DNA from: Marinilabilia sp.
GTDB lineage: Bacteria; Bacteroidota; Bacteroidia; Bacteroidales; Marinilabiliaceae
NCBI RefSeq assembly: GCF_016278715.1
Contig: NZ_JADQBH010000049.1
Span: 1-64,000 of the forward strand
Direction: 5' to 3'
DNA length: 64,000 nt
Position 1 is the first letter of the stretch, and each line of letters opens with the position of its first letter. Both the position numbers and the translations under genes were made by a program. Positions 54,610-63,042 of this stretch are shown piece after piece. Under the pieces are notes generated by a model that was not told the origin of the DNA, did no database searches, and saw only the letters and a program-made list of their open reading frames with translations.

Positions 54610-54759
54610 CAAATAATATACATGATGCCGGACGAAATACCATATTTGAAAATAAGTGCCTTTAATAAACCTTGAAGGTGTGATAGTTTGGACCTTAGAA
54701 ATCCCGCATTCCGTATATTAAAAACTATATGAGAAATTTTATAAGAGTCTCCGAATAAC

Positions 54760-55341
54760 ATGACAAGAAACCTCAAAACATCACTGATTATTTCACTTCT
54801 ATTTGTCGGATTGATAAGATTTCGACCGATTTGGGAAAGGAATCCTGGAGGGTTTTGGAATGTTTTATTTTTTCTGGGAATTGCAGTTTTATTCTTCTGG
54901 CTGATTGTTAAGATTATTATTGAATTTGTCAGACTAATAAAGCAACGAAAAAACCTGACAATCAAACTGTTTGTTCCGTTTTTTATTATGGCAGTCTTTC
55001 TATTAGACGGAATGTTTAACCCCTTGAGAATAAATTTAGAAAAAATTTATGGACGAGTGGTATTTCGTGCCTGTTACGAGGGGACACAGAATCAAGCAAC
55101 TTTTAAACTTAGAGAAAGTGGGAAATTTGATATTCATTGGACAGGAGTTTTTTTCTCCGATGAATTTTTTACAGGAGAATACACAAAAAACCAGGATACA
55201 TTATTGCTTGATTTTAAAACTGAGGTTCCAAGAAATTTAAGTGATACCTTGGTTATTAATGGAGATTATATTTATAGATTAAAAGCAGACACTTTAATTT
55301 CGACTCATTTTTATTTGGGTGATTGCAAAGGACTTAATTGA
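54760..55341 (+). CDS. Membrane protein of unknown function with C-terminal beta domain
   Basis: A 193-residue protein with three membrane helices in the first half (LIISLLFVGLIRF, FWNVLFFLGIAVLFFWLIVKI, LFVPFFIMAVFLLDGM) and a strand-rich C-terminal half (ATFKLRESGKFDIHWTGVFFSDEFFTGEYTKNQDTLLLDF), probably on the outer face. I do not recognise the family. The gap 54610-54759 before it and 55342-55505 after it show no further gene. Confidence 0.6.
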   Translation: MTRNLKTSLIISLLFVGLIRFRPIWERNPGGFWNVLFFLGIAVLFFWLIVKIIIEFVRLIKQRKNLTIKLFVPFFIMAVFLLDGMFNPLRINLEKIYGRVVFRACYEGTQNQATFKLRESGKFDIHWTGVFFSDEFFTGEYTKNQDTLLLDFKTEVPRNLSDTLVINGDYIYRLKADTLISTHFYLGDCKGLN

Positions 55342-55505
55342 TAATAATGGAAAGGATACATAATCATACAATAGTCCTGTTTTCATTTTTGGAACCTAAA
55401 ATGTAGGATATAGTCATAATGATTCTTAATATACCGGGCCTGAAATATACAGCCAAACCGTTTTAGTCAAAATAATCGAAACCAACCATTAATATCAATA
55501 GCATT

Positions 55506-55937
55506 ATGAAAGAAGAAGCTCTCAAACAACTGCTCAGAGATCCGGAACAAGAACCTACCGAAGACTTGTTAAGGACCGTTTTGTCTGACTCCATTTTTGA
55601 AGTAATGAAGGCGGTGGAACAAAGTTTTGTTTCAGCAGGAATCGACTTTGAATGGAGATACTATAAAGATGGAAAAGCCTGGCTGGGAAAAGCCACTTTC
55701 AAGAAAAAAACGATGGTGTGGATTTCTGCCTGGGAGAAGTGCATTACAGCAGGTTTTTATTTTACTGAAAAGACACGTTCAGGAGTTTTGGATTTGAGTT
55801 TTAGCGAAGAAGCTAAGTCCACATTTGCCGATGCGAAGCCAATAGGGAAAGTCATTCCGCTGATTCTCGAAATAAAGGATAAAGCATCATTGCAAGATTT
55901 TAATATACTGCTCAACCATAAAATGAACCTTCGATAA
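55506..55937 (+). CDS. DUF3788 family protein
   Basis: A 143-residue cytoplasmic protein matching DUF3788: FEWRYYKDGKAWLGKATFKKKTMVWISAWEKCITAGFYFTEKT is the family core. Function is unknown. It is followed after two bases by the DNA alkylation repair protein, so the two are co-translated; both are more G+C-rich than other cargo and may have arrived together. Confidence 0.8.
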   Translation: MKEEALKQLLRDPEQEPTEDLLRTVLSDSIFEVMKAVEQSFVSAGIDFEWRYYKDGKAWLGKATFKKKTMVWISAWEKCITAGFYFTEKTRSGVLDLSFSEEAKSTFADAKPIGKVIPLILEIKDKASLQDFNILLNHKMNLR

Positions 55938-55948
55938 AATTGGAGCAA

Positions 55949-56665
55949 ATGAAAGAAAAACTGGTTTCCGACATTAGGATGGAACTTCAAGCCGGTGCCG
56001 ACATTGAAGTGAAAAAAACTTCAAGTCGATTTTTTAAGCAGGGAGAAGAAGCATTGGTTTACGGATTAAAATCGGCCGATGTCACCAAAATCGCAAAGGA
56101 GTTCCGCAGGCAGATCAAAACGTACTCCAGGCAAGAGGTGTTTGCCGTTTGCGAAGAGCTGTGGAAATCCGGGTATCTTGAAGAGGCCGTTATCGCTTGT
56201 AAGTTTACCGAATCTTTATCGAAACAATACGAACCGGAAGACTTCAGGACTTTTGAGCGTTGGGTCAATAGTTATGTAAGCAATTGGGCAGCTTGCGACA
56301 CGCTTTGCAATCACACCATAGGAACATTTATGATGATGTATCCCGAATTCGTTAACGAATTAAAGAGGTGGGCGCAGTCGCCCAATCGTTGGACAAAAAG
56401 GGCTGCTGCAGTAACTTTGATTATCCCGGCCAGAAAAGGATTATTTCTTAAAGAGATATTTGAGATAGCTGATATCCTGCTTCTTGACAATGACGACCTG
56501 GTACAAAAAGGTTATGGCTGGATGTTGAAAGCAGCTAGTGAGAGCAACCAAAAGGCCGTTTTTGATTATGTGGTATCTAAAAAAGAGATTATGCCACGAA
56601 CAGCACTCCGTTACGCCATAGTAAAAATGCCGAAAGAATTAAAAGTAGAGGCAATGAAAAAGTGA
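55949..56665 (+). CDS. DNA alkylation repair protein (AlkC/AlkD-like HEAT repeat glycosylase)
   Basis: A 238-residue all-helical protein of the AlkD superfamily: VKKTSSRFFKQGEEALVYGLKSADVTKIAKEF at the N terminus, WVNSYVSNWAACDTLCNHTIG (the W/D-containing catalytic cleft) and SPNRWTKRAAAVTLIIPARKG, DLVQKGYGWMLKAASE as HEAT-like repeats. AlkD members remove alkylated bases from DNA. The track starts at a TTG at 55940; I use the ATG at 55949 (MKEKLVSDIRM). It follows DUF3788 closely in a two-gene unit. Confidence 0.85.
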   Translation: MKEKLVSDIRMELQAGADIEVKKTSSRFFKQGEEALVYGLKSADVTKIAKEFRRQIKTYSRQEVFAVCEELWKSGYLEEAVIACKFTESLSKQYEPEDFRTFERWVNSYVSNWAACDTLCNHTIGTFMMMYPEFVNELKRWAQSPNRWTKRAAAVTLIIPARKGLFLKEIFEIADILLLDNDDLVQKGYGWMLKAASESNQKAVFDYVVSKKEIMPRTALRYAIVKMPKELKVEAMKK

Positions 56666-56764
56666 GTCTCAAACCAAACCTCATAAAAGATAACGGGGGG
56701 GGAGATTTTTTGAGGGTTTCAGCTCCATCGGCATGAGTATCACTGAAGTTCAGCAATGAAATCG

Positions 56765-57025
56765 GTAATCTTTTTTGGAAAAAGAAAACAAAAAAGTTAG
56801 TTTTACAGCAACCAATAACACTCTAAAACCAAAAACAAATTGATTGCCCAACCCCATATACTGTTTAAAGAAAATTTGAACTTTCTCGTCCCAACGGGAT
56901 GGGGAGTGATTGATCAGACATAGAAAGGTGTACAATGCATTCGGGATTTGAATGTTTTGTGCGCCTTTTGTTTTGATAAGGGGAATATAAGCGCACCTTG
57001 GTGGGGGTATAGAAGTGTTGGGGCC
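56765..57025 (+). repeat. Repeat C, copy 2
   Basis: Second copy of repeat C (see 50040), closing the DUF3788/AlkD block. It keeps the AAAGGTGTACAA / TTTTGTGCGCCTTT hairpin with a T-G wobble in place of T-A, and ends TATAGAAGTGTTGGGGCC. 56666-56764 before it and 57026-57171 after it hold nothing recognisable. Confidence 0.7.
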
Positions 57026-57171
57026 AAGGTGGAAAAATTAGATAATTCACTATTAAAGAGTGAACAAGTAAGAGTGTACTTATGATTAAAAATATATTAT
57101 TAATCAAAATTGCTTCCAATTTGAACATTACCCAAATATTGGATTGGAAATGAAAACAAAACAAAAAAAAC

Positions 57172-57699
57172 ATGACAATTAGAACATTTTGGACACTACT
57201 CCTAAAAGCGTTGGGAATATGGCTTGTATTAAATGGATTGACTGTTATCACACAATTCATAAGCTTTTTTTCATTTTTTGGAAGTAATCACAATGATAAC
57301 ATTTTGGGAATTATTTATGTCTCCATATTATTGCTAATTACAATTGGAGCATATTTTATTGTGTTGAAAATATTTGTTTTTAATTCAAACTGGATAATTG
57401 ATAAACTAAAACTTGATAAAGGTTTTCAAGAAGATAAAATTGATTTAAACATTTCATTAAGAACGGTACTAAAAATTGCAATCATAGTCATCGGTGGATT
57501 GATTTTCGTAGAAGCCTTCCCCATGCTTTGCAAGCAAATTTTCTCTTCGTTTCAGCAGAAAGAAGTGTTTAGAGAAGACCCCCAATTTAGCTGGGTAATT
57601 TTCTATTTTGTTAAGGTATGTATTGGATATTTAATGATGACAAAAAGCAATTATTTGATTGATTTTATTCAGAAGAAAACAGACAAAACTAAAGATTAA
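57172..57699 (+). CDS. Four-helix membrane protein of unknown function
   Basis: A 175-residue integral membrane protein with helices at about residues 10-35, 40-65, 95-115 and 135-155 (ALGIWLVLNGLTVITQFISFF, IYVSILLLITIGAYFIVL, VLKIAIIVIGGLIFVEAF). The general pattern recalls DUF2975-like small membrane proteins but no signature is certain. It is the only gene between repeat C copy 2 and R7. Confidence 0.6.
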   Translation: MTIRTFWTLLLKALGIWLVLNGLTVITQFISFFSFFGSNHNDNILGIIYVSILLLITIGAYFIVLKIFVFNSNWIIDKLKLDKGFQEDKIDLNISLRTVLKIAIIVIGGLIFVEAFPMLCKQIFSSFQQKEVFREDPQFSWVIFYFVKVCIGYLMMTKSNYLIDFIQKKTDKTKD

Positions 57700-57712
57700 A
57701 TTAAAACGTCTT

Positions 57713-57847
57713 ACAATAAAGCTATGATACGCCAGCTGTGTCACAGAAAATTGAGGGTTTAGTTTTACCCTCTCCCATGCGTTCAAACTGATAAAATCAG
57801 TGCTGGCGGGAAAAGCGCTTGGGGGGGTAGCGGGGACCTTTCAACAC
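57713..57847 (+). repeat. attC-like repeat R7
   Basis: R-family body is very close to R1 (AGCTATGATACGCCAGC, ATTGAGGGTTTAGTTTTACC, CCATGCGTTCAAACTGATAA, AATCAGTGCTGGC), but the right end reads CCTTTCAACAC instead of a GTT core, and the left end does not complement the start of its block. Confidence 0.65.
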
Positions 57848-57864
57848 ATTAATTAAAACAAGAA

Positions 57865-58542
57865 ATGGCAAAACCCATATTACTGATAATAATGATATCT
57901 ATATTGGTTGTTCCTTCCCTAAAAGGACAATCCCAAAAGTTAGATAGTTTAAAGCAAATTGCATTAACATATTTTCAGAAAAATGATTTCGTTAATGCTG
58001 AAAAGCAATTCGAAAAAATTTATTTAGTTGACTCACTAGATGTTGATGTTGTTTTTAATTTGGGAACTTTAAATTTACAACTTGACAACGAAAAGGATGC
58101 GATCAAATATTTTCAAAAAGCGGTTTCTCTTAGGGATAGAGAATCAGCTAAAATTTTAAAAAAGAATTTAAATCAGAAAATTGAATACTCAGATTTCATG
58201 CACACAGATGATGTTGACAAACAACCAAAATGCATTTACAAAAATAAAGAACTTGACTTAATTGAAAATCACAACCTTAACAGCAAGTTGATTTCAATAA
58301 TAACTAAGGGGTTGAGAAAATCGAAGATAATAAAAGACTCAAATTTCTCAGGGAGAGTTTATGTGATGATTGAGATTGATAAATCTGGAAAAATAATATG
58401 TCAAATTAAGAAAGGAACTGATTCGGAAGAAGTAAATTCCGAAATAAAACAAATAATTGAAAATTCAGGACTATTTATTCCTGCAAAATATCAAAACAAA
58501 GATGTTGGAGTTTGGGGATGGACAATTCCGATATCAATTTAA
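57865..58542 (+). CDS. Exported TPR protein with C-terminal TonB_C-like domain
   Basis: A 225-residue protein with a signal peptide (LLIIMISILVVPSLKGQ), a TPR pair (ALTYFQKNDFVNAEKQFEKIYLV, DVVFNLGTLNLQLDNEKDAIKYF) and a C-terminal region of the TonB_C type (GRVYVMIEIDKSGKIICQIKKGTD ... FIPAKYQNKDVGVWGWTIPI). It has no inner-membrane TonB anchor, so it is more likely a periplasmic binding or scaffold protein than a true energy transducer. It begins 17 bp after R7. Confidence 0.7.
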   Translation: MAKPILLIIMISILVVPSLKGQSQKLDSLKQIALTYFQKNDFVNAEKQFEKIYLVDSLDVDVVFNLGTLNLQLDNEKDAIKYFQKAVSLRDRESAKILKKNLNQKIEYSDFMHTDDVDKQPKCIYKNKELDLIENHNLNSKLISIITKGLRKSKIIKDSNFSGRVYVMIEIDKSGKIICQIKKGTDSEEVNSEIKQIIENSGLFIPAKYQNKDVGVWGWTIPISI

Positions 58543-58642
58543 AGATGAATGCAATAACTAAAGGGTACAATTGAATTTGATGGATCTGGTCTTAAGAAAT
58601 CTATGGTATTCAAACAACTATATTAAATTCAAAAAGTAAATC

Positions 58643-58927
58643 ATGAAAAAAACTAGCTTAATAAACTTTTGTGGCAATTTTGGAACTGTATTATTGATCA
58701 TTGCAGCAATTTTTATGATTCAGCACTATCCTTTTCACAATGAATTAATGACAATTGGACTTCTATCATTTGCAGTTTTCTGGATTTGGATACTAATTAA
58801 AATATTTAGAGCCCACCAACCATTAAACTATAAAACTGGCTGGACTATTTTTGTTTTGTTTATTCCAATAGTCGGATCCTGGGTTTATTATCATTTGGAA
58901 TTAAAAAAATTAAACAATTTGCAATAA
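58643..58927 (+). CDS. Small membrane protein with PLDc_N-like C terminus
   Basis: A 94-residue protein with three membrane segments; the last (KTGWTIFVLFIPIVGSWVYYHL) has the W-x-x-F/V-x-x-P-x-x-G-x-x-x-Y pattern of the phospholipase-D-nuclease N-terminal helix pair. Such free-standing domains are common small membrane proteins of unknown role. Its stop codon lies within the left end of R8, as with other tightly packed cargo. Confidence 0.6.
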   Translation: MKKTSLINFCGNFGTVLLIIAAIFMIQHYPFHNELMTIGLLSFAVFWIWILIKIFRAHQPLNYKTGWTIFVLFIPIVGSWVYYHLELKKLNNLQ

Positions 58928-59074
58928 GGCTGTGATACACCGACCGCATCATCCACTCCATAATGCGGGTTTTGTTTTAGCCTCTCACATGCTTTCTGGA
59001 TCATAAAGTCACAGATGTTCAGAAAGCCATCGCCAGGTGCAAATTGCAGGGGAGCTAAATGCATTGTTCGAATT
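58921..59074 (+). repeat. attC-like repeat R8
   Basis: R-family element: CAATAAGGCTGTGATACACC, CATCATCCACTCCATAATGC, CCTCTCACATGC, TCATAAAGTCACAG; right core TTGTTCGAATT. The left end does not complement the block start. Confidence 0.65.
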
Positions 59075-59110
59075 AAGGGATAAACAATTCAAACGATAAA
59101 AAAATGTGAA

Positions 59111-59572
59111 ATGAGAAGAAACAAGCTAACAAACAATTCAACGTTCAAATCTAAATGGATTAGCACTAAACTAATTTGGGGATTAATAGTACTATTCAGT
59201 GCTATTAATTTAGGTTGCGATAAAGAGGAAGAGGCCGATGTCTATTACGTTAAATATGTGATTAATGCTTCAAACATTAACCCGGGGGGAAAGCTTAATG
59301 TCACAATTAATAATGAGAATAGTGAAAAAGTATTATTTGTAATTGACCAAAATTCGAATTGGGAAACGATAATTGGTCCGGTTTCAAAGGGTTTCAGTGC
59401 AGCCTTATTAACTTCAAATGAAACAGGTACAGAAAGGTTGAATGTTTATTCAGAGATAGATGTAAGTAAAAACAACAGTCCGTTCGCAATTAAGGCAAGT
59501 GATGAATCTTATGTTAGTGAAATTACTTTGACGATAACTTCTACAGTTTTAGATTATACAATCGATTATTGA
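59111..59572 (+). CDS. Lipoprotein of unknown function
   Basis: A 153-residue lipoprotein: after a long charged N terminus comes a hydrophobic helix and lipobox (LFSAINLGCDKEEEADVYY; acidic residues after the Cys suggest surface export). The mature part is strand-rich (YVKYVINASNINPGGKLNVTINNENSEKVLF), Ig-like in texture. No family is recognised. It shares the last block with the thioredoxin-fold gene. Confidence 0.65.
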   Translation: MRRNKLTNNSTFKSKWISTKLIWGLIVLFSAINLGCDKEEEADVYYVKYVINASNINPGGKLNVTINNENSEKVLFVIDQNSNWETIIGPVSKGFSAALLTSNETGTERLNVYSEIDVSKNNSPFAIKASDESYVSEITLTITSTVLDYTIDY

Positions 59573-59661
59573 AAATTTTAAGAACTCACAAATGCTAAGT
59601 GTCAGTGGAAAGCAGTTCCGGGACGAGAATGCAGGAGTGGGTCTTGATTAATTTGTGGATT

Positions 59662-61128
59662 ATGAGAATAGAAACAAGAATTATCCTGCTTTTCTTATTG
59701 ACAATTTTTCTAGGCGGATGCTTTGAAAAACATGACCAGGAAAAAAAATCCACATTAACTGTCATCACTGGAAATGTGAGGAATATTGAGGTTTATCCAG
59801 ACACAAAAGAATTTTCTGTACAGATTATAGATTTCCGAGGTAAAAAAACCATTTTTACTGATTCAATAAAAAATGATGGAACCTTCAAGATTGAGTTTGA
59901 GCTATATAAAACACAAGATTTAAATATAAATCCAATTGTTGGAAAAATTATTGCAAGCCCGGGAGATTCAATACATCTTGAAATTGATTTTAAAGATATT
60001 GGAAATGTTCGTTTTTTTGGTGACAATCAGCAGTCGAACATGAATATAAATAAATATCTAAACAGCAATTATGGAGTGTTTGAGTTTAGCCCCAGAGAAA
60101 CTCAAAGCATGAGTCTCAATACTTATAAATCATTCTGTGACAGCATTAAGAGTGTTGCAGAACAAAAACGACAAAAGTTCATTAGGGAGATAAACCCTTC
60201 ACCAGCAATTCGCAGATGGACTAAAGATTACATAACTATTAATTACCAAAAATCACTATTGTTTTTTCCCTTGAGTCATGCTCACAAAAACAATATAGCC
60301 TACCGTGATTTAGATATCCCTCGCGACTACTACTCCTTTCTTGAAAAAATAGAAAGGAAATACTCAGACTCAATTGTTAATACCAATATATATGAACTAT
60401 TGGGGGTTTATACCAGCAGCTTTGCTCAAAGAACGATTAATTTTACAAAACGTTCAAGAGATTCTTATATTTCTACCATAGTAAACTCCGTGATAAAGAA
60501 CCATGAAGAGAGTTATTTTAGGCAAATTCTTATTGGAAGTATATTTTATGAAGAACTTAATTATAATAATTTAGATCTTTTCGAAGAAAACAAAATTTTG
60601 TTGAATGAGAATGTATCTGATGGTTTTTTAATAACTCCTCTAAACAAATATTATGAGGACTTAAGAGAACAGAAGAAGAATCCTGAAATAAACTCAAATG
60701 AAATTTTGTCAAAATTAAACGGCACAACAGCTAGGCCGTTGATTGATTCGATTTTGTTAGCAAACCAGGGTAAGGTTTTATATATCGACTTTTGGGCAAC
60801 CTGGTGTGGTCCCTGTAAAGAAGAAATGTTAAATTCAAAGAAACTTAAGCATATTTTAGCAGGAGAAGATGTTGAATTTGTTTATTTATGTCTGCAATCA
60901 AAGAAGGAACAATGGAAATCGGATATATCTCAAATGCAACTTGATGGTCAACACTATTTCTGTGACATTAAACAAAGTAGGAATATTCGAAAAACTTTTG
61001 ACATAAAATCATTACCGCACTATATGTTGGTAAACAAAAACGGACATATTATTGAATCAGGTTTTTATTTAAGGCCAATGAGTCCAAGAACCTTCGATAA
61101 AATTGACAAATTATTAGCGGAAGAATGA
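59662..61128 (+). CDS. TlpA/ResA-like thioredoxin-fold lipoprotein
   Basis: A 488-residue lipoprotein (FLLTIFLGGCFEKHDQE) with a DUF4369-like N-terminal beta domain (GNVRNIEVYPDTKEFSVQIIDF, GKIIASPGDSIHLEIDF), a long helical middle and a C-terminal thioredoxin domain: GKVLYIDFWATWCGPCKEEMLNSKKL with the CGPC active site and the cis-Pro loop SLPHYMLVNKNG. Bacteroidetes use this architecture for periplasmic disulfide reduction. The ATG at 59662 is preferred over 59599, which lies upstream of the lipoprotein signal. Confidence 0.85.
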   Translation: MRIETRIILLFLLTIFLGGCFEKHDQEKKSTLTVITGNVRNIEVYPDTKEFSVQIIDFRGKKTIFTDSIKNDGTFKIEFELYKTQDLNINPIVGKIIASPGDSIHLEIDFKDIGNVRFFGDNQQSNMNINKYLNSNYGVFEFSPRETQSMSLNTYKSFCDSIKSVAEQKRQKFIREINPSPAIRRWTKDYITINYQKSLLFFPLSHAHKNNIAYRDLDIPRDYYSFLEKIERKYSDSIVNTNIYELLGVYTSSFAQRTINFTKRSRDSYISTIVNSVIKNHEESYFRQILIGSIFYEELNYNNLDLFEENKILLNENVSDGFLITPLNKYYEDLREQKKNPEINSNEILSKLNGTTARPLIDSILLANQGKVLYIDFWATWCGPCKEEMLNSKKLKHILAGEDVEFVYLCLQSKKEQWKSDISQMQLDGQHYFCDIKQSRNIRKTFDIKSLPHYMLVNKNGHIIESGFYLRPMSPRTFDKIDKLLAEE

Positions 61129-61139
61129 AATTCCGTCCT

Positions 61140-61210
61140 AAACAAAGCAATAACCCCCTAGCCTAGGATTCACAGCATATTGCAGGAATTTCCGTTTTTT
61201 TCATAAATTA
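61140..61210 (+). repeat. attC-like repeat R9, truncated
   Basis: AACAAAGCAATAACCCCCTAG and GATTCACAGCATATTGCAGG then TTTCCG match the left half of the R family; the right half is absent. It marks the right end of the array. The rest of the gap to 61474 contains a 10-bp inverted repeat (TGTGAGGGCA at 61314, TGCCCTCACA at 61371) and no gene. Confidence 0.5.
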
Positions 61211-61474
61211 CTTTTACACTGTTAAATCAGATAAATAATGTTAACCTATAAGTTAGGGTAAAAAGCATTGTAGTTTAGGTGGTTATTAGGGCATTCTGAC
61301 CTACATCAGGTTTTGTGAGGGCAGCCAGGAAGGTGGTCTGCAAACCTCAATATTTCAAACATGTGACTATTGCCCTCACATAAGAGACCAAACCCAAAAT
61401 CTTGCAAAACCAAAATCGCGATCAGGGATTAAGGGACGAAATCTCAATTTTTAATGTTTGAAGGAGTGTTGATT

Positions 61475-62626
61475 TTATTTTGGATTTAAAGGCTCCTCAA
61501 TGGGCAATGTAAAATAGAATGAGGAACCTTCACCTTCAATACTTTCCACCCATATTTCACCTCCATTTTTTTCTAAAAACCCTTTTACCAGTAATAGCCC
61601 AATTCCGGCCCCTTTGTTATTTTTTCTTGCTTCTGAAAGGTTTTTCATTTGCGGGGTAAAAAGATTATCCATTATTTCTTTGGACATTCCAACCCCGGAA
61701 TCTTTAATCTGAACAATAATTTTATCCTCTTTATTTTTTGCTGAAATCTCGATGGTTCCTCCTTTCCCAGTATGCTTTATCGCGTTTGAGACAATGTTCT
61801 GGATGATGGAGATTAACATTTTGTCATCTGCAAATACGGAAGTATCCTCTTCAACTTCCTGATGCAGGTTGATTGTATCTATAGTGGCAGTGTCTTTTAA
61901 GTTTTCAAAGACTTTATTTATGTATTCGGTTAGTTTTATCTTGGTTGGAGAAAAAATGTCCGACGCGTATTTTATCCTTGCCCATTCTACTAAATAGTCT
62001 AACATATCCAATTCATCCGTTGATGATTTATAAAGTGTATCCAGCATTTTCTGAATTTCATCGGGCTTCATTGTCCGATAGTAATCTTTCAAATACGATG
62101 TGAGTTGAATAATCGCTGTCAGGGGACTTCTTAAATCGTGCGAAAGAATAGCCAGAACACTCTCCTTATGCTTATTTAGATCCTCCAGGTCTTTGGTGTA
62201 TTTTTTTATTGCATCCTCCGATTTTTTCTGTTTTGTTAAGTCGCGCAAGATTTTAACATAACCCAAAATATCTCCCTCTGAACCGATAAGTGGGAAAACC
62301 TGCCCATAAGCATAAAACAGACTTTTATCTTTAGTAAGGTGCCATCTATTATCTGTTGCCCTGCCTTCTTTTAAGGCAGTTTTAATTTCCTTTGCGGGAA
62401 TGCCAATCTTTTTATCTTCCTCGGTAAATATTATATCATAAGGTTTACCAATAATTTCTTCTGCCTGATAACCAAAAATAGTTGTCGAACCAGAACTCCA
62501 GCTGTTAATATTGAACTCATTATCCAACGTTAAAACTGAATAATCTTCTAAGCTGTCAATTATTTGACTGTAAAACTCAGCATCGGGGACAAAAATATTT
62601 TTCCGAGTTTCCGGTTTGTTTTTCAT
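61475..62626 (-). CDS. Soluble PAS-domain sensor histidine kinase
   Basis: A 383-residue kinase without membrane helices. Residues about 10-130 form a PAS domain (DYSVLTLDNEFNINSWSSGSTTIFGYQAEEIIGKPYDI, plus PAC-like YVKILRDLTKQ). A coiled linker leads to HisKA with the phospho-acceptor in LAILSHDLRSPLTAIIQL and a HATPase with NIVSNAIKHTGKGG, DSGVGMSKE and GAGIGLLLVKGFLEKNGG. There is no receiver domain and no adjacent regulator. It is the first minus-strand gene after the array and so probably lies outside it. The 416-bp gap to 63042 shows nothing recognisable. Confidence 0.88.
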   Translation of the reverse strand: MKNKPETRKNIFVPDAEFYSQIIDSLEDYSVLTLDNEFNINSWSSGSTTIFGYQAEEIIGKPYDIIFTEEDKKIGIPAKEIKTALKEGRATDNRWHLTKDKSLFYAYGQVFPLIGSEGDILGYVKILRDLTKQKKSEDAIKKYTKDLEDLNKHKESVLAILSHDLRSPLTAIIQLTSYLKDYYRTMKPDEIQKMLDTLYKSSTDELDMLDYLVEWARIKYASDIFSPTKIKLTEYINKVFENLKDTATIDTINLHQEVEEDTSVFADDKMLISIIQNIVSNAIKHTGKGGTIEISAKNKEDKIIVQIKDSGVGMSKEIMDNLFTPQMKNLSEARKNNKGAGIGLLLVKGFLEKNGGEIWVESIEGEGSSFYFTLPIEEPLNPK

Positions 62627-63042
62627 GAGATTAATTTTAATAGAAATGTAGAGCTGCTATTTACCCAACAAAAGGTATTGGTAAGCAAAACTCTATTGCC
62701 CGGAAGTTATTGAAGTTATAGGATTTAATCAATACCCTTGTTTTATTTGATTATTGAATTGTCATCCAACAAGTGAAGCAATCTCATTTCTTTACCGGAC
62801 ACCAGGGGTATGCATTCAGGTTCTATCTCCTCCGGCATTCTACATTTTCACTTTTTGAATAATTGAAAATAACTCTTGAAATTTAGAAGTTAGGAACAAT
62901 TAAGATAAATTTCAAATCGCTTCCACGCCCTTCAATCAGGCCCTTCAAATACTTAGTATACTAAGAACTTAACTGATAACATTGAACGAATTGATAATTT
63001 TATTAAATTGTAAACTTTTTAAACCAAATAAATCATAATACA

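Noticed and set aside
32850-61210. Repeats interpreted as IS or MITE insertions
   Set aside because: There is no transposase, no flanking target duplications seen, always the same orientation between genes, and block-specific end complementarity that transposon ends would not show.
61475-62626. Histidine kinase counted as cassette cargo
   Set aside because: It is on the opposite strand, preceded by a truncated repeat, and has no closing repeat on its far side.
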